Positions 16,690 to 25,122 are shown, counted from the first letter of the stretch. The stretch: 39,845 nucleotides of DNA from an uncultured Eubacteriales bacterium (GCA_900546485.1 URDK01000015.1:1-39845); one strand, 5' to 3'. Notes: generated by a model from the letters alone, not told the origin. Numbers and translations: made by a program.

Positions 16690-18159
16690 ATGAAGGACTC
16701 AAGCTGGTTTGAAGCCATGGAGGCGCGTATACCGAAGGGCGAGGTCCGCACCCGGTTCGCGCCCAGCCCGACGGGCTACATGCACGTCGGCAACCTGCGC
16801 ACCGCGCTTTACACCTACCTCATCGCGCGCCGCGCCGGGGGCAAGTTCATACTGAGAATAGAGGATACGGACCAGGAGCGCCTTGTTGAGGGTGCTGTCG
16901 ACGTCATATATAAGACGATGAAGGAGTGCGGGCTTTCCCACGACGAGGGCCCGGACGTTGGAGGCCCCGTCGGCCCCTACGTGCAGACCGAGCGCCGCGG
17001 GCTCTATATGGATTACGCCGAGCTCCTCATAGAGCGCGGCCACGCCTATCGCTGCTTCTGCGAAAAGACCGAGGAGCCTGCGGAGGGCTTCAAGCACGAG
17101 GATGACCCCTGCCGCAGCATGTCGAAGGAGGAGTCCTACCGCCGCGCCGCCGCTGGTGAGCCCTTCGTCATCCGCCAGCGCATACCGCACGAGGGCTCGA
17201 CCACCTTCCACGACGAGATCTTCGGCGACATCACCGCGCCGAATGCCGACCTCGACGACCAGGTGCTCATGAAGCGCGACGGCCTGCCCACCTACAACTT
17301 CGCAAACGTCATAGACGACCACCTCATGGGCATCACCCACGTCGTGCGCGGCACGGAGTACCTCTCCAGCGCGCCGAAGTACAACCTTCTCTACGAGGGC
17401 TTCGGCTGGGAGATACCGAAGTACGTCCACTGCTCGCCCGTCATGCGCGACGCGCACAACAAGATGAGCAAGCGCCACGGCGACCCCTCCTATGAGGACC
17501 TCATCGCTCAGGGCTATCTCACCGAGGCCGTGGTGAACTACGTCGCCCTCCTCGGCTGGAGTCCCGGCGGCGAGAGGGAGATATACTCCCTGAAGGAGCT
17601 CGAGCAGGTGTTCGACATCCACGGGCTCTCGAAGTCCCCGGCCATCTTTGACATCGAAAAGCTCCGCTGGCTCAACAGCGAGTATATCCGCGCCATGTCG
17701 GGCGAGGCCTTTGCAGCTGTCGCAGAGCCCTATATCCGCGAGGCCGTGAAGAATCCCGCCATCGATGCCGCAGCCATTGCCGCGCTTTTGCAACAGCGCA
17801 CCGAGGTGCTGACGGACATCCCCGGCAAGCTCGGCTTCTTTGATGCCCTGCCCGAGTATGGGCCGGAGCTCTTTGAAAACAAGAAGTCGAAGTCCACGCT
17901 TGAGAGCGCGAAGAAGTTCCTGGCCCTCGCAGTCGAGCGCCTCGCCGCGCTTGCAAGCTGGGACGACGAGAGCATCCTCGAGGCCATGAAATCCCTGGCC
18001 GAGGCCGAGGGCGTGAAGAACGCCGCGGTCATGTGGCCCGTGCGCATCGCCGTGTCCGGCCAGACCGTGACCCCCGGCGGCGCGGTGGAGCTCTGCCGCA
18101 TCCTGGGACGTGAGGAGACCATACGCAGAATGCGGCTTGGTCTTGAAAAATTGGGCTAA
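16690..18159 (+). CDS. gltX: Glutamyl-tRNA synthetase
   Basis: A 489-residue class Ib synthetase charging tRNA-Glu (and possibly tRNA-Gln when GatCAB is present). The HIGH-equivalent lies in PSPTGYMHVGN (25-35) and KMSKR in NKMSKRHGD (258-262). RGTEYLSSAPKY and the C-terminal helical anticodon domain are present. Cysteines in YRCFC and DPCRS could form the zinc site of some GluRS. Length is normal. ATG at 16690 follows GGAGG. Transcription is probably cut by the terminator at 18181-18216. Confidence 0.95.
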   Translation: MKDSSWFEAMEARIPKGEVRTRFAPSPTGYMHVGNLRTALYTYLIARRAGGKFILRIEDTDQERLVEGAVDVIYKTMKECGLSHDEGPDVGGPVGPYVQTERRGLYMDYAELLIERGHAYRCFCEKTEEPAEGFKHEDDPCRSMSKEESYRRAAAGEPFVIRQRIPHEGSTTFHDEIFGDITAPNADLDDQVLMKRDGLPTYNFANVIDDHLMGITHVVRGTEYLSSAPKYNLLYEGFGWEIPKYVHCSPVMRDAHNKMSKRHGDPSYEDLIAQGYLTEAVVNYVALLGWSPGGEREIYSLKELEQVFDIHGLSKSPAIFDIEKLRWLNSEYIRAMSGEAFAAVAEPYIREAVKNPAIDAAAIAALLQQRTEVLTDIPGKLGFFDALPEYGPELFENKKSKSTLESAKKFLALAVERLAALASWDDESILEAMKSLAEAEGVKNAAVMWPVRIAVSGQTVTPGGAVELCRILGREETIRRMRLGLEKLG

Positions 18160-18172
18160 AAATTGCATATTG
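18144..18172 (+). promoter_or_regulatory. Possible sigma-G-like promoter of ypeB (weak)
   Basis: TGAAAA (18144-18149), 16 bases, CATATTG (18166-18172) loosely resembles the forespore sigma-G pattern (TGAATA, 17-18 bases, CATACTA). YpeB is a forespore protein in Bacillus, which makes this plausible. The match is poor in the -35. Confidence 0.25.
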
Positions 18173-18180
18173 TGAAAACG

Positions 18181-18216
18181 CCTCTTTCGGAGAAAATACC
18201 GAAGGAGGTGTTTTTT
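18181..18216 (+). terminator. gltX terminator whose 3' arm holds the ypeB SD
   Basis: CCTCTTTCGG (18181-18190) pairs with CCGAAGGAGG (18199-18208) with one G-U pair, followed by TG and six T residues. This is a normal intrinsic terminator, but its 3' arm includes AAGGAGG, the only SD of ypeB, and the T-run fills the SD-to-ATG spacer. Confidence 0.8.
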
Positions 18217-18219
18217 AAT

Positions 18220-19539
18220 ATGATGAAAAAATCAACTGCATATATCATCATAGCCATCCTGAGCGTTGCGCTCATAGTGACGGGACTCTTTGCCTGGAAC
18301 GAGAGCCGGAACGGTCTGGACGCCATGCGGGCGGGCCAATCTTACGGCAGCGTGGCGATGGGCGAGCTGTCCTCGTCGCTGAGCTCCATGGATGAGGCGC
18401 TGCGCGAGAGCACATATGCGACGAACTCCGCGCTCTTTTCGCAGCTGTGCGCCAAGGCTGCGGCCAACGCGTCGGGCGCCGTGAGCGCGCTCGCGGCGAT
18501 GCCGTATACCACGACGGAGCTTGAGAAGCTCTCGGGCTATATCAACAGCGCGGGCGACTGGGCGCTCTACCTGTCGCGCGAGGGCGCGGAGGGGCGACTG
18601 CCTGACGAGGAGACGATGGAGCAGCTGCGCGAGATATCAGAGTCAGTGTCTGACCTTGCGGCTCAGGCCTCCCAGCTAGGCACCCAGTTCTCCGAGGGCG
18701 CGCTCAAGCTCGACAGCTACGGCGCCTGCGCCGACGATGGGGAGGAGAACACCGTCGGCTGCGAGCTGCGCCGCATAGACTCCGAGCTCGACGAGTTCCC
18801 CGAACTCGAGTATGACGGCAAATACTCAGCCTCCGCGCTCTCCGTCACGGCAAAATCGCTCGACGGAGCGGAGAGCGTCACTGAGGAAGAGGCGAAGGCC
18901 ATCGCCGCGGATTTTCTGGGAGTTTCGCAGTCCGAGCTGGAGAGCGTGGGCCGCGCCGCCTGCAACGTACCCTGCTGGAGCTTCAGCATCGAGGGCGACG
19001 AGGGGGACTTCCGCATGATAAGCGTCTCCGAGCAGGGCGGGCAGGTGCTCAGCGTCACCGGTTCCCGCCGTGTGAGCTCGCCCAAACTCAGCGCCGAGGA
19101 AGCGCAGGCGGCTGCGGAGGATTTCCTCGAGCAGGCCGGATTGAACGTCACGGAGCTGCTCGCCTCGTCTGAGGACGGCGGCCTTGCGGCCTTCACCTTC
19201 GCGGGCAGCGAGAACGGGGTGGTGTACCCGGCGGACGCCGTGAGCATCTCCATAGCGCTCGACGACGGCTCGGTCTGTTCCTACGACGCCACCAACTATA
19301 TTCTGAACCATACCGAGCGCGACCTCGGCGAGCCGGCCGTCACTGCCGAGCAGGCGGCGGAGGCCCTGCCCTCCGAGCTGAAGGCCGCTGAGCCGAAGCT
19401 GATGGCCGCGCTGACCGAGGGCGGCGGTGAGCGGCTGTGCTATGTCTTCCCCTGCGAGGCAGAGGACGGCTCCCAGGTCACAGTCTATGTGGATGCGAAA
19501 ACCGGCGAGCAGACCAAAATTGAAATAGGCCGCACTTGA
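18220..19539 (+). CDS. ypeB: Spore germination protein YpeB
   Basis: A 439-residue membrane-anchored protein. An N-terminal TM helix (TAYIIIAILSVALIVTGLFAW) is followed by a helical region with the family phrase SYGSVAMGELSSSLSSMDEAL, then PepSY-type repeats (EEAKAIAADFLG, EEAQAAAEDFLEQAG) and a last domain ending YVDAKTGEQTKIEIG. In Bacillus YpeB stabilises the cortex-lytic enzyme SleB in the spore. Here sleB is not adjacent. Start ATG 18220, 9 bases after AAGGAGGTG; a second ATG follows at 18223. This gene is the clearest sign that the host forms spores. Confidence 0.88.
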   Translation: MMKKSTAYIIIAILSVALIVTGLFAWNESRNGLDAMRAGQSYGSVAMGELSSSLSSMDEALRESTYATNSALFSQLCAKAAANASGAVSALAAMPYTTTELEKLSGYINSAGDWALYLSREGAEGRLPDEETMEQLREISESVSDLAAQASQLGTQFSEGALKLDSYGACADDGEENTVGCELRRIDSELDEFPELEYDGKYSASALSVTAKSLDGAESVTEEEAKAIAADFLGVSQSELESVGRAACNVPCWSFSIEGDEGDFRMISVSEQGGQVLSVTGSRRVSSPKLSAEEAQAAAEDFLEQAGLNVTELLASSEDGGLAAFTFAGSENGVVYPADAVSISIALDDGSVCSYDATNYILNHTERDLGEPAVTAEQAAEALPSELKAAEPKLMAALTEGGGERLCYVFPCEAEDGSQVTVYVDAKTGEQTKIEIGRT

Positions 19540-19564
19540 CGAATCGCCCGGAAAAGAGTAATAT
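19536..19564 (+). promoter_or_regulatory. Promoter of the zinc-ribbon/Ig-like gene
   Basis: TTGACG (19536-19541), 17 bases, TAATAT (19559-19564). The -35 overlaps the ypeB stop codon. The -10 is part of a long inverted repeat (19555-19603). Confidence 0.7.
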
Positions 19565-19603
19565 TATGTTAGCATTTTATGCGGAGATTCATAATATTAC
19601 TCT
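19555..19603. promoter_or_regulatory. 14-bp perfect inverted repeat around the transcription start
   Basis: AGAGTAATATTATG (19555-19568) and its exact complement (19590-19603) are separated by 21 bases. The left arm contains the -10 box and the right arm lies in the leader before the SD. This could be an operator for a dimer pair or a leader hairpin. It is strikingly AT-rich for this genome. Confidence 0.55.
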
Positions 19604-19624
19604 GCAAGGAACGGAGGAACTCCC

Positions 19625-20269
19625 ATGAGCTTTATTCCTCGCGTGACCTGCCGCCGCTGCGGGCGGCAGTTTTCCGGGATGAGAGGCCGCTGCCCATACT
19701 GTGGTACGCGGCGTGTTCGCCAGAGCGAGCGGGTCCCCGGCCCGACGCCCGGCGAAGATATGTCCACGCCGTCCGGACAGAGGGCGGCTGTGAACGCGCG
19801 CTGGCAGCTCATCTTCGGCGCGATTCTGCTTGTCGCCGTAATACTGGCGGTCGTGGTGCTCATCTCCATGAGCCTGAACAGTGCCGGTACCGTAAAAACC
19901 ACGCCGACCCTGCCCGCCGCCCCGACCGATAATCTGACGCCGACCCCGACGCCGACTCCCACCCCGACGCCGACTCCGACTCCCACCATCGAAAGCGTCA
20001 CGATGTACTACGGCGGCGATGTCCTGGGCGATGACGTCACCATAACCACGCCGCTGACCGTTTCGGTGTCTGTCTACCCGGTGACTGCCGAGCTCCCGGC
20101 GGACGCGATAGTCTGGGAGAGCAGCGATACCAGCGTCGCAACCGTGGAGCAGAACGCGGATGACCCGAAGATATGCACGATAACCGGCGTAGGCGCCGGC
20201 AGCTGCGATGTCACGGTCACTGTGTTCGGAGCCAGCGACAAGGTCATTGTCCGCTATACCGGCGGTTAA
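19625..20269 (+). CDS. Zinc-ribbon membrane protein with Ig-like (Big_2) outer domain
   Basis: A 214-residue single-pass protein. Residues 7-26 hold two CxxC knuckles (CRRC and CPYC), a cytoplasmic zinc ribbon. One TM helix follows (about 62-82), then a Thr-Pro repeat linker (LTPTPTPTP, about 104-120), then a bacterial Ig-like fold with IVWESSDTSVATVEQN and VTVTVFG, typical of Big_2. The SD GGAGG lies 7 bases before the ATG. The architecture suggests a membrane-anchored surface-exposed domain with an intracellular zinc site. No specific function is known to me. It has its own regulated-looking promoter. Confidence 0.75.
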   Translation: MSFIPRVTCRRCGRQFSGMRGRCPYCGTRRVRQSERVPGPTPGEDMSTPSGQRAAVNARWQLIFGAILLVAVILAVVVLISMSLNSAGTVKTTPTLPAAPTDNLTPTPTPTPTPTPTPTPTIESVTMYYGGDVLGDDVTITTPLTVSVSVYPVTAELPADAIVWESSDTSVATVEQNADDPKICTITGVGAGSCDVTVTVFGASDKVIVRYTGG

Positions 20270-20280
20270 AAGCAAATACC

Positions 20281-20317
20281 AAAAAACAGCAGCCGCACTT
20301 TGCGGCTGCTGTTTTTT
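20281..20317. terminator. Strong terminator before marR
   Basis: A 17-bp perfect stem (arms 20281-20297 and 20301-20317, core CAGCAGCCGCA) with a 3-base loop and terminal T6/A6 works in either direction. Confidence 0.92.
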
Positions 20318-20326
20318 CATGCCCTC

Positions 20327-20355
20327 TTGACAATAATACGAATTCGTATTATTAT
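20327..20355 (+). promoter_or_regulatory. marR-MATE promoter
   Basis: TTGACA (20327-20332), 17 bases, TATTAT (20350-20355). A palindromic operator fills the spacer between the two boxes. Confidence 0.8.
20332..20353. promoter_or_regulatory. MarR operator O1
   Basis: A 22-bp perfect palindrome centred on GAATTC (TACGAATTCGTA core) between the -35 and -10 boxes. Binding here would block RNA polymerase. Its partner O2 is 23 bp away centre to centre, on nearly the same face of the helix. Confidence 0.85.
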
Positions 20356-20359
20356 AGAG

Positions 20360-20371
20360 TACGAATTCGTA
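20360..20371. promoter_or_regulatory. MarR operator O2
   Basis: A second TACGAATTCGTA palindrome lies between the transcription start and the SD of marR. With O1 it forms a typical autoregulatory MarR arrangement. Confidence 0.75.
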
Positions 20372-20387
20372 TTAAGGAGGCGGCGCG

Positions 20388-20858
20388 ATGGAGGATAAGG
20401 AAACTCAGATACGGAGGATAATGCTCAGCCTCAACCGCATCGACGAGATATATTATCGCTGGGGACGCAGGGTCGGGCTGAAGGAGAATATGCTGGCGCT
20501 GCTGTACGCCTTGAGCGACGGCGGCCACTATACGCAGAAGCAGATCAGCGAGGAGTGGCTGATACCCAAGACGACGATAAACACCATCGTCAAGGAATGC
20601 GTTCGCAGCGGCCACGTCGTCCTGCGCCACGAGCCGCACAGCAAGGAAAAGCTCATCTGTCTGACGGACGCGGGGCGGGAGTACACTGAGGAAGTGCTGC
20701 GGACGCTCAAGCAGGCCGAGATGCAGGCCTTTGACGAGACGGTGAAGAAGTGCGGCGCTGGTATAACGGAAGTGTTCGAAGAATTTGCCGACCGGTTGAA
20801 GGAGGCCTGCGAAGCCGCCGGGCCGGAGAGCCCCTCCTCGGAGGAAAATTTTGACTGA
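20388..20858 (+). CDS. MarR-family transcriptional regulator
   Basis: A 156-residue winged-helix regulator. The recognition region YTQKQISEEWLIPKTTINTIVKECVRSGHV (about 47-76) is followed by the wing (EPHSKEKLICLTDAG), and helices at both ends form the dimer. ATG at 20388 follows AAGGAGG. Two palindromes with the same core overlap its own promoter, so it probably represses itself and the MATE exporter 26 bases downstream, with release on binding a toxic ligand. The ligand is unknown. Confidence 0.92.
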   Translation: MEDKETQIRRIMLSLNRIDEIYYRWGRRVGLKENMLALLYALSDGGHYTQKQISEEWLIPKTTINTIVKECVRSGHVVLRHEPHSKEKLICLTDAGREYTEEVLRTLKQAEMQAFDETVKKCGAGITEVFEEFADRLKEACEAAGPESPSSEENFD

Positions 20859-20884
20859 AGCCTGAGAGCAGGCACTGAATTTGT

Positions 20885-22231
20885 ATGAAAAATCGTTTAT
20901 CCCAAGAATTTAATACGCGTACTCTCATAAAGTTTGCGATGCCCACTACGGTGATGCTGGTGTTCATGTCCCTTTACCAGATGGTGGACGGCGTGTTCGT
21001 CTCCAATCTGGTGGGCGAAAACGCGCTTTCGGCGCTGAATATCGTGTATCCTGTTCCGAGTGTGGTGATAGCGGTGTCCATAATGCTCGCCACTGGCGGA
21101 AGCGCTGTTATAGCCAGAAACATGGGGGAAAAGAAGGAACGCGAGGCAAGAGAGAACTTTTCCCTCATAATAGCAGCCGGCCTGGTCGTGGGCGCTGCCA
21201 TTACGGTTTTCGGGCTTTTGTTTCTGGAGCAGATAGTCCTCGCACTGGGCGCCACGCCGGCCTTATACGAGTACTGCTGCGACTATCTGAGGGTGCTGCT
21301 GGCGGCCGCACTGCCGGCGGTGTTCCAGATGCTTTTCCAGACCTTCTTCGTGACTGCGGGAAAGCCGGCGCTGGGCCTGGTGACGACGGTCATAGGCGGC
21401 ATCGTGAATGTTGTCTTCGATTACGTTTTCATAAAGCTCTGCGGCATGGGCGTCACCGGAGCGGCCATTGCTACCTCCATGGGCTATGCCGTGCCGGCGC
21501 TTTCCGGGCTGCTGTATTTCACGTTCAACCGCAGGGGAACTCTGTATTTCGTCAAGCCGGTGTTCAGGAAAAGAGTATTGCTGCATGCCTGCGGCAACGG
21601 CTCGTCGGAGATGGTCAACAACATAGCCATAGCCATCACCACCTTCATCTTCAACAAGCTCATGCTCAAGTACGCGGGCGAGGCCGGCGTGGCCGCCATA
21701 ACGGTGGTGCTGTACGCACAGTTCCTGCTGACCTCGGCTTTCATGGGCTTTTCCGGCGGCGTCGCGCCGGTCATCAGCTACAACTACGGCAGGATGAACG
21801 AGGGACAGCTGCGGAAGATATTCCGCATATCCATGGGCGTGGTCGCCGCCTCGTCCGTGCTGGTTTTCGCGTTCTCAGAGCTGGGCTCCTCACTGGTCAT
21901 CGGCGTTTTCGCGTCCCCAGGCAGCGAGGTTTTCATGCTGGCGAAGCACGGCTTTGGGGTCTTCGGCGTGAACTTCCTGTTTGCCGGTCTGAACATATAC
22001 GCATCCGGCATGTTCACGGCCTTTTCGGACGGACTGGTGTCCGCCGTCATCTCATTCCTCAGGACCTTTGTGTTCCTGGTAGCGTCGCTGCTGATCCTCC
22101 CGGCGCTCCTGGGCATAGACGGCGTCTGGCTCGCCGTCCCCGCCGCCGAGATCCTGGCCTTCATCGTGTCGGTCTACTACCTCGTGACACGCAGAAGGAA
22201 ATACCATTACGCCGGCAAGCCTATTAAATAA
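20885..22231 (+). CDS. MATE-family efflux transporter
   Basis: A 448-residue inner-membrane protein with about 12 hydrophobic segments in two similar halves. It begins LIKFAMPTTVMLVFMSLYQMVDGVFVSNLVG, typical of MATE exporters, and has PVISYNYG in the second half. It would export drugs or cationic metabolites using Na+ or H+. Only a weak SD precedes ATG 20885, so expression may depend on marR translation. Co-transcribed with marR and closed by a strong terminator. Confidence 0.92.
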   Translation: MKNRLSQEFNTRTLIKFAMPTTVMLVFMSLYQMVDGVFVSNLVGENALSALNIVYPVPSVVIAVSIMLATGGSAVIARNMGEKKEREARENFSLIIAAGLVVGAAITVFGLLFLEQIVLALGATPALYEYCCDYLRVLLAAALPAVFQMLFQTFFVTAGKPALGLVTTVIGGIVNVVFDYVFIKLCGMGVTGAAIATSMGYAVPALSGLLYFTFNRRGTLYFVKPVFRKRVLLHACGNGSSEMVNNIAIAITTFIFNKLMLKYAGEAGVAAITVVLYAQFLLTSAFMGFSGGVAPVISYNYGRMNEGQLRKIFRISMGVVAASSVLVFAFSELGSSLVIGVFASPGSEVFMLAKHGFGVFGVNFLFAGLNIYASGMFTAFSDGLVSAVISFLRTFVFLVASLLILPALLGIDGVWLAVPAAEILAFIVSVYYLVTRRRKYHYAGKPIK

Positions 22232-22268
22232 ACGATAGCCCCCGGGCATCGCCCGGGGGCTATCGTTT
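22230..22268. terminator. Bidirectional terminator between MATE and ABC-F genes
   Basis: An 18-bp perfect stem (22230-22247 with 22251-22268; core GCCCCCGGGC) and a 3-base loop, with T-rich ends in both directions. Confidence 0.92.
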
Positions 22269-22275
22269 CGTTGGT

Positions 22276-23877
22276 TTATTTCCCTTCTTCCAGTGCGGCG
22301 AGGTCCATGTACTCGTCGTAGGTGCACATGCGGTCCGTGATGGAGCCGTCGGGATTTATCTCGATGATGCGGTTGGCCACAGTCTGCGTGAGCTGGTGGT
22401 CGTGGCTCGAGAAGATGATGTTGTAGGGGAAGGCCTCGAGGCCGTTGTTGAGCGCGGCGATGCTCTCGAGGTCGAGGTGGTTAGTCGGCTGGTCGAGCAG
22501 CAGCACGCTCGCGCCGGAGAGCATGAGCTTGGAGATCATGCAGCGCACCCGTTCGCCGCCGGAGAGCACGTTCACGGGCTTGTACACCTCGTCGCCCGAG
22601 AACAGCATGCGGCCCAGGAAAGTGCGCAGGCTCTCGCGCTTGTCTTCCGAGAACTGGCGCATCCAGTCCATGATGGAGAGCTCGCAGCCCTCGAAATACG
22701 CGCTCGAGTCCGTCGGCATATAGCCCTGAGTAGTGGAGACGCCCCACTTTATCTCGCCGGAGTCCGGCTCCTCCTCGCCCATGAGCAGCTTGAAGAGCAG
22801 CGTCACGGCCAGCTCGTTGCGGCTGATGACGGCTATCTTGTCCTCCTTGCCCATGATGAAGCTCACGTTCTTGAGCACCGGCACGCCGTCCACGGACTTA
22901 CACAGGTCGGTGACGAAAAGCCTGTCCTTGCCCGGCTCACGGGCGGCCTTGAAGCCGACCCAGGGATAGCGGCGGCTGGATGCGGGCAGCTCTTCGACGG
23001 TGAGCTTGTCGAGCAGCTTGCGGCGGCTGGTCGCCTGGCGGGACTTCGACTTGTTCGCCGAGAAGCGGCGGATGAAGCTCTGCAGCTCCTCGATCTTCTG
23101 CTGAGCCTTCTTGTTCTGGTCTTTGATGAGCTTCTGGATGAGCTGGCTGGACTCGTACCAGAAGTCGTAGTTGCCGACGTACATCTTTATCTTGCCGTAG
23201 TCGATGTCGACGATGTGCGTGCAGACGTTGTTGAGGAAGTAGCGGTCGTGGCTCACGACCAGGACCGTGCCCTCGTAGTCCATGAGGAAGTCCTCGAGCC
23301 AGACCACGCTCTTGAGGTCGAGGTTGTTCGTCGGCTCGTCGAGCAGTATGATGTCCGGTTTACCGAAGAGCGCCTGCGCGAGCAGCACCTTTACCTTGAG
23401 ACGGGGGTCCATGTCGCCCATCATGGTGCCGTGGAACTCCATGTCCACGCCGAGACCCTGGAGTATGCGGCCCGCGTCGCTCTCGGCCTCCCAGCCGCCC
23501 AGCTCCGCGAACTCCTCCTCGAGCTCGCTTGCCTTTATGCCGTCCTCGTCCGTGAAGTCGTCCTTTTCGTAGATGGCGTCCTTTTCCTTGCCGCACTCGT
23601 AGAGCCGCATGTTTCCCATGATGACGGTCTCGAGCACCGTGTGGTCGTTGTACATGTTCTGGTTCTGCTTGAGCACGGACATGCGGGCCTTGGGGTCCAC
23701 GTAGACGTGGCCGCTCGTGGAGTCTATCTCGCCCGAGAGTATCTTGAGGAAGGTGGACTTTCCCGCGCCGTTGGCGCCGATTATGCCGTAGCAGTTGCCG
23801 GCGGTGAACTGAAGATCAACATTCGAAAAAAGTACCTGCCCGCCGTATTGCAGGCTGAGATTCTCAACAGTTATCAT
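22276..23877 (-). CDS. ABC-F family ATPase (YkpA/YbiT-like)
   Basis: A 533-residue soluble protein with two ABC domains and no membrane part; ABC-F proteins act on the ribosome. Domain 1 has Walker A GANGAGKST (about 36-44) and Walker B LLDEPTNNLD, but its signature is degenerate (MGDMDPRLKVKV). Domain 2 has LSGGERVRC and LLLDQPTNHLD, but a degenerate P-loop (ISRNELAVTLLF). As I recall, this asymmetry is common in YkpA relatives. The interdomain linker is basic (QKLIKDQNKKAQQKIEEL). Start ATG 23877 with GGGGAGAG upstream; a longer reading to 23979 lacks support. Confidence 0.88.
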   Translation of the reverse strand: MITVENLSLQYGGQVLFSNVDLQFTAGNCYGIIGANGAGKSTFLKILSGEIDSTSGHVYVDPKARMSVLKQNQNMYNDHTVLETVIMGNMRLYECGKEKDAIYEKDDFTDEDGIKASELEEEFAELGGWEAESDAGRILQGLGVDMEFHGTMMGDMDPRLKVKVLLAQALFGKPDIILLDEPTNNLDLKSVVWLEDFLMDYEGTVLVVSHDRYFLNNVCTHIVDIDYGKIKMYVGNYDFWYESSQLIQKLIKDQNKKAQQKIEELQSFIRRFSANKSKSRQATSRRKLLDKLTVEELPASSRRYPWVGFKAAREPGKDRLFVTDLCKSVDGVPVLKNVSFIMGKEDKIAVISRNELAVTLLFKLLMGEEEPDSGEIKWGVSTTQGYMPTDSSAYFEGCELSIMDWMRQFSEDKRESLRTFLGRMLFSGDEVYKPVNVLSGGERVRCMISKLMLSGASVLLLDQPTNHLDLESIAALNNGLEAFPYNIIFSSHDHQLTQTVANRIIEINPDGSITDRMCTYDEYMDLAALEEGK

Positions 23878-23909
23878 TAGCTCTCTCTCCCCGGGAAGTT
23901 TTACACCCC

Positions 23910-23939
23910 AGCATACCACAGCCGCGGGGAGTTTATCAA
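23910..23939 (-). promoter_or_regulatory. Promoter of the ABC-F gene
   Basis: Minus strand: TTGATA (23939-23934), 18 bases, TATGCT (23915-23910), about 35 bases before the ATG. Confidence 0.5.
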
Positions 23940-23948
23940 GGGGAGTTT

Positions 23949-23977
23949 GCCCGCGCCGCACTCTGAGCGGCGCGGGC
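23949..23977 (-). terminator. GC-rich hairpin after the P-loop ATPase gene
   Basis: GCCCGCGCCGC and GCGGCGCGGGC pair around 7 bases just past the stop of the ATPase gene. There is no T-run, so efficiency as a terminator is doubtful. Confidence 0.45.
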
Positions 23978-23984
23978 ATGGCTT

Positions 23985-25067
23985 TCAGGCAAGGCCCAGG
24001 CGCGCTATCTCACGGCCCGCGGCGTCTGTAAGGCCTGTGAAATCCACGAAGGGGCGGTAGACCGCCTCCAACTCGTCGTGCAGGGCCTTGGCCGCAGCGA
24101 GGCTGAGCACGGCCATGTCGCAGAGACCCTCGGTCATGCGGGCCTCCGCCTTCAGCGCCCGGCGCACGGAGCGGTCCTCGGCAGCGGCAGGCAGCTGGTC
24201 GAGATGCAGGCAGCGGCAGGTCTCGGGCAGCGCCGTGCCGTCGCGCAGGTCCGCTACAAAGCCGAGCCCCAGGTCGGGTATCGCCATCGCCTCAAGGGTG
24301 CCGGGCAGCAGCCAGTGCGGGCAGAGCAGAACGTCGAGCCCGCGCGCGAGCGCCTCCTCGGCCATGGTCTCCATGAACACAGAGGCGAGGCCGAAGCGTC
24401 CCTCGAGCCGGTAGATGCGCTCACAGAATGAGGGCAGTGTCTCAGTGCAGAACACCCGGCCCTTACAGGTGGCTCCGCCCAGGAAGCGGCGCGCGGCGCG
24501 GCCTCGTCCCGCAGACTTGCTGGAGCGCGGCAGCTCACGTCCGGCCATGGAGCGCGCCCGCTTTGCCGCCGCTTCGCGGTCTCCGGCGGCAAGATAGGCC
24601 CCAGCGGGCCCGGTCGCCGCAGCCGCGGCCGCGGAGAGCAGGGAATAGGCCCGCGCATAGTGCGCGCGGTAGGCGCCTGTCAGCGCCTCGAGCTGCGCCG
24701 CCGCGCCTCGGGCGCGGGCACAGTCACAGAAGACGCCGAGGTTCAGATAGTCGCCCGTCGCGCCGAAGCAGGCCGGGTCCATGATGTGCGGAGACGTACC
24801 GTCCGCATAGCCGAGGCGCAGAGCGGGGATGTACACCCCGTCAAGCGAATCCGGGTCGCCGGAGCAGTGAATGTATTCCACGTCCAGGCCCTTGTCCGCC
24901 GCAGCTTCGCCTATGCGGCGCATGAAGCTGGACTTGCCGCAGCCGGGCCCGCCCTTGATCACACGAAGAAAATCGCCCTCGCCCCGGCAGTAACCGTCGT
25001 AGAGAGAGCAAAACCCGTCCCCGGAGTTGGAGCCGAGAAACCAGCGCGTTATAAGCTGCTTTTCCAT
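23985..25067 (-). CDS. P-loop ATPase of the PRK06851-like family, unknown role
   Basis: A 360-residue soluble protein. Walker A GGPGCGKSS is at about 40-48 after RWFLGSNSGDGFCSLYDGYCRG, a phrase I associate with an uncharacterised clostridial/bacillar ATPase family. DVEYIHCSGDPDSLDGV follows. The middle is Ala/Arg-rich and coiled-coil-like (about 130-195), and LGLGFVADL appears late. ATG 25067 is chosen because GAGGGG lies 9 bases upstream; an earlier ATG at 25088 would include that SD in the gene. It is probably monocistronic. The substrate is unknown; some relatives are annotated as nucleotide kinases without evidence I can check. Confidence 0.7.
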   Translation of the reverse strand: MEKQLITRWFLGSNSGDGFCSLYDGYCRGEGDFLRVIKGGPGCGKSSFMRRIGEAAADKGLDVEYIHCSGDPDSLDGVYIPALRLGYADGTSPHIMDPACFGATGDYLNLGVFCDCARARGAAAQLEALTGAYRAHYARAYSLLSAAAAAATGPAGAYLAAGDREAAAKRARSMAGRELPRSSKSAGRGRAARRFLGGATCKGRVFCTETLPSFCERIYRLEGRFGLASVFMETMAEEALARGLDVLLCPHWLLPGTLEAMAIPDLGLGFVADLRDGTALPETCRCLHLDQLPAAAEDRSVRRALKAEARMTEGLCDMAVLSLAAAKALHDELEAVYRPFVDFTGLTDAAGREIARLGLA

Positions 25068-25122
25068 ATATGCATACCCCTCAAACACGTTTTCCCTATA
25101 ACTTATGCCGTCCGGAGTCCGA

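Noticed and set aside
19934..19988. Short tandem repeat that might suggest a CRISPR or satellite
   Set aside because: It is an in-frame Thr-Pro codon repeat forming the protein stalk; there are no spacers.
22396..23880. 494-codon frame opposite the ABC-F gene
   Set aside because: Shadow of the real gene; no SD and no domain.
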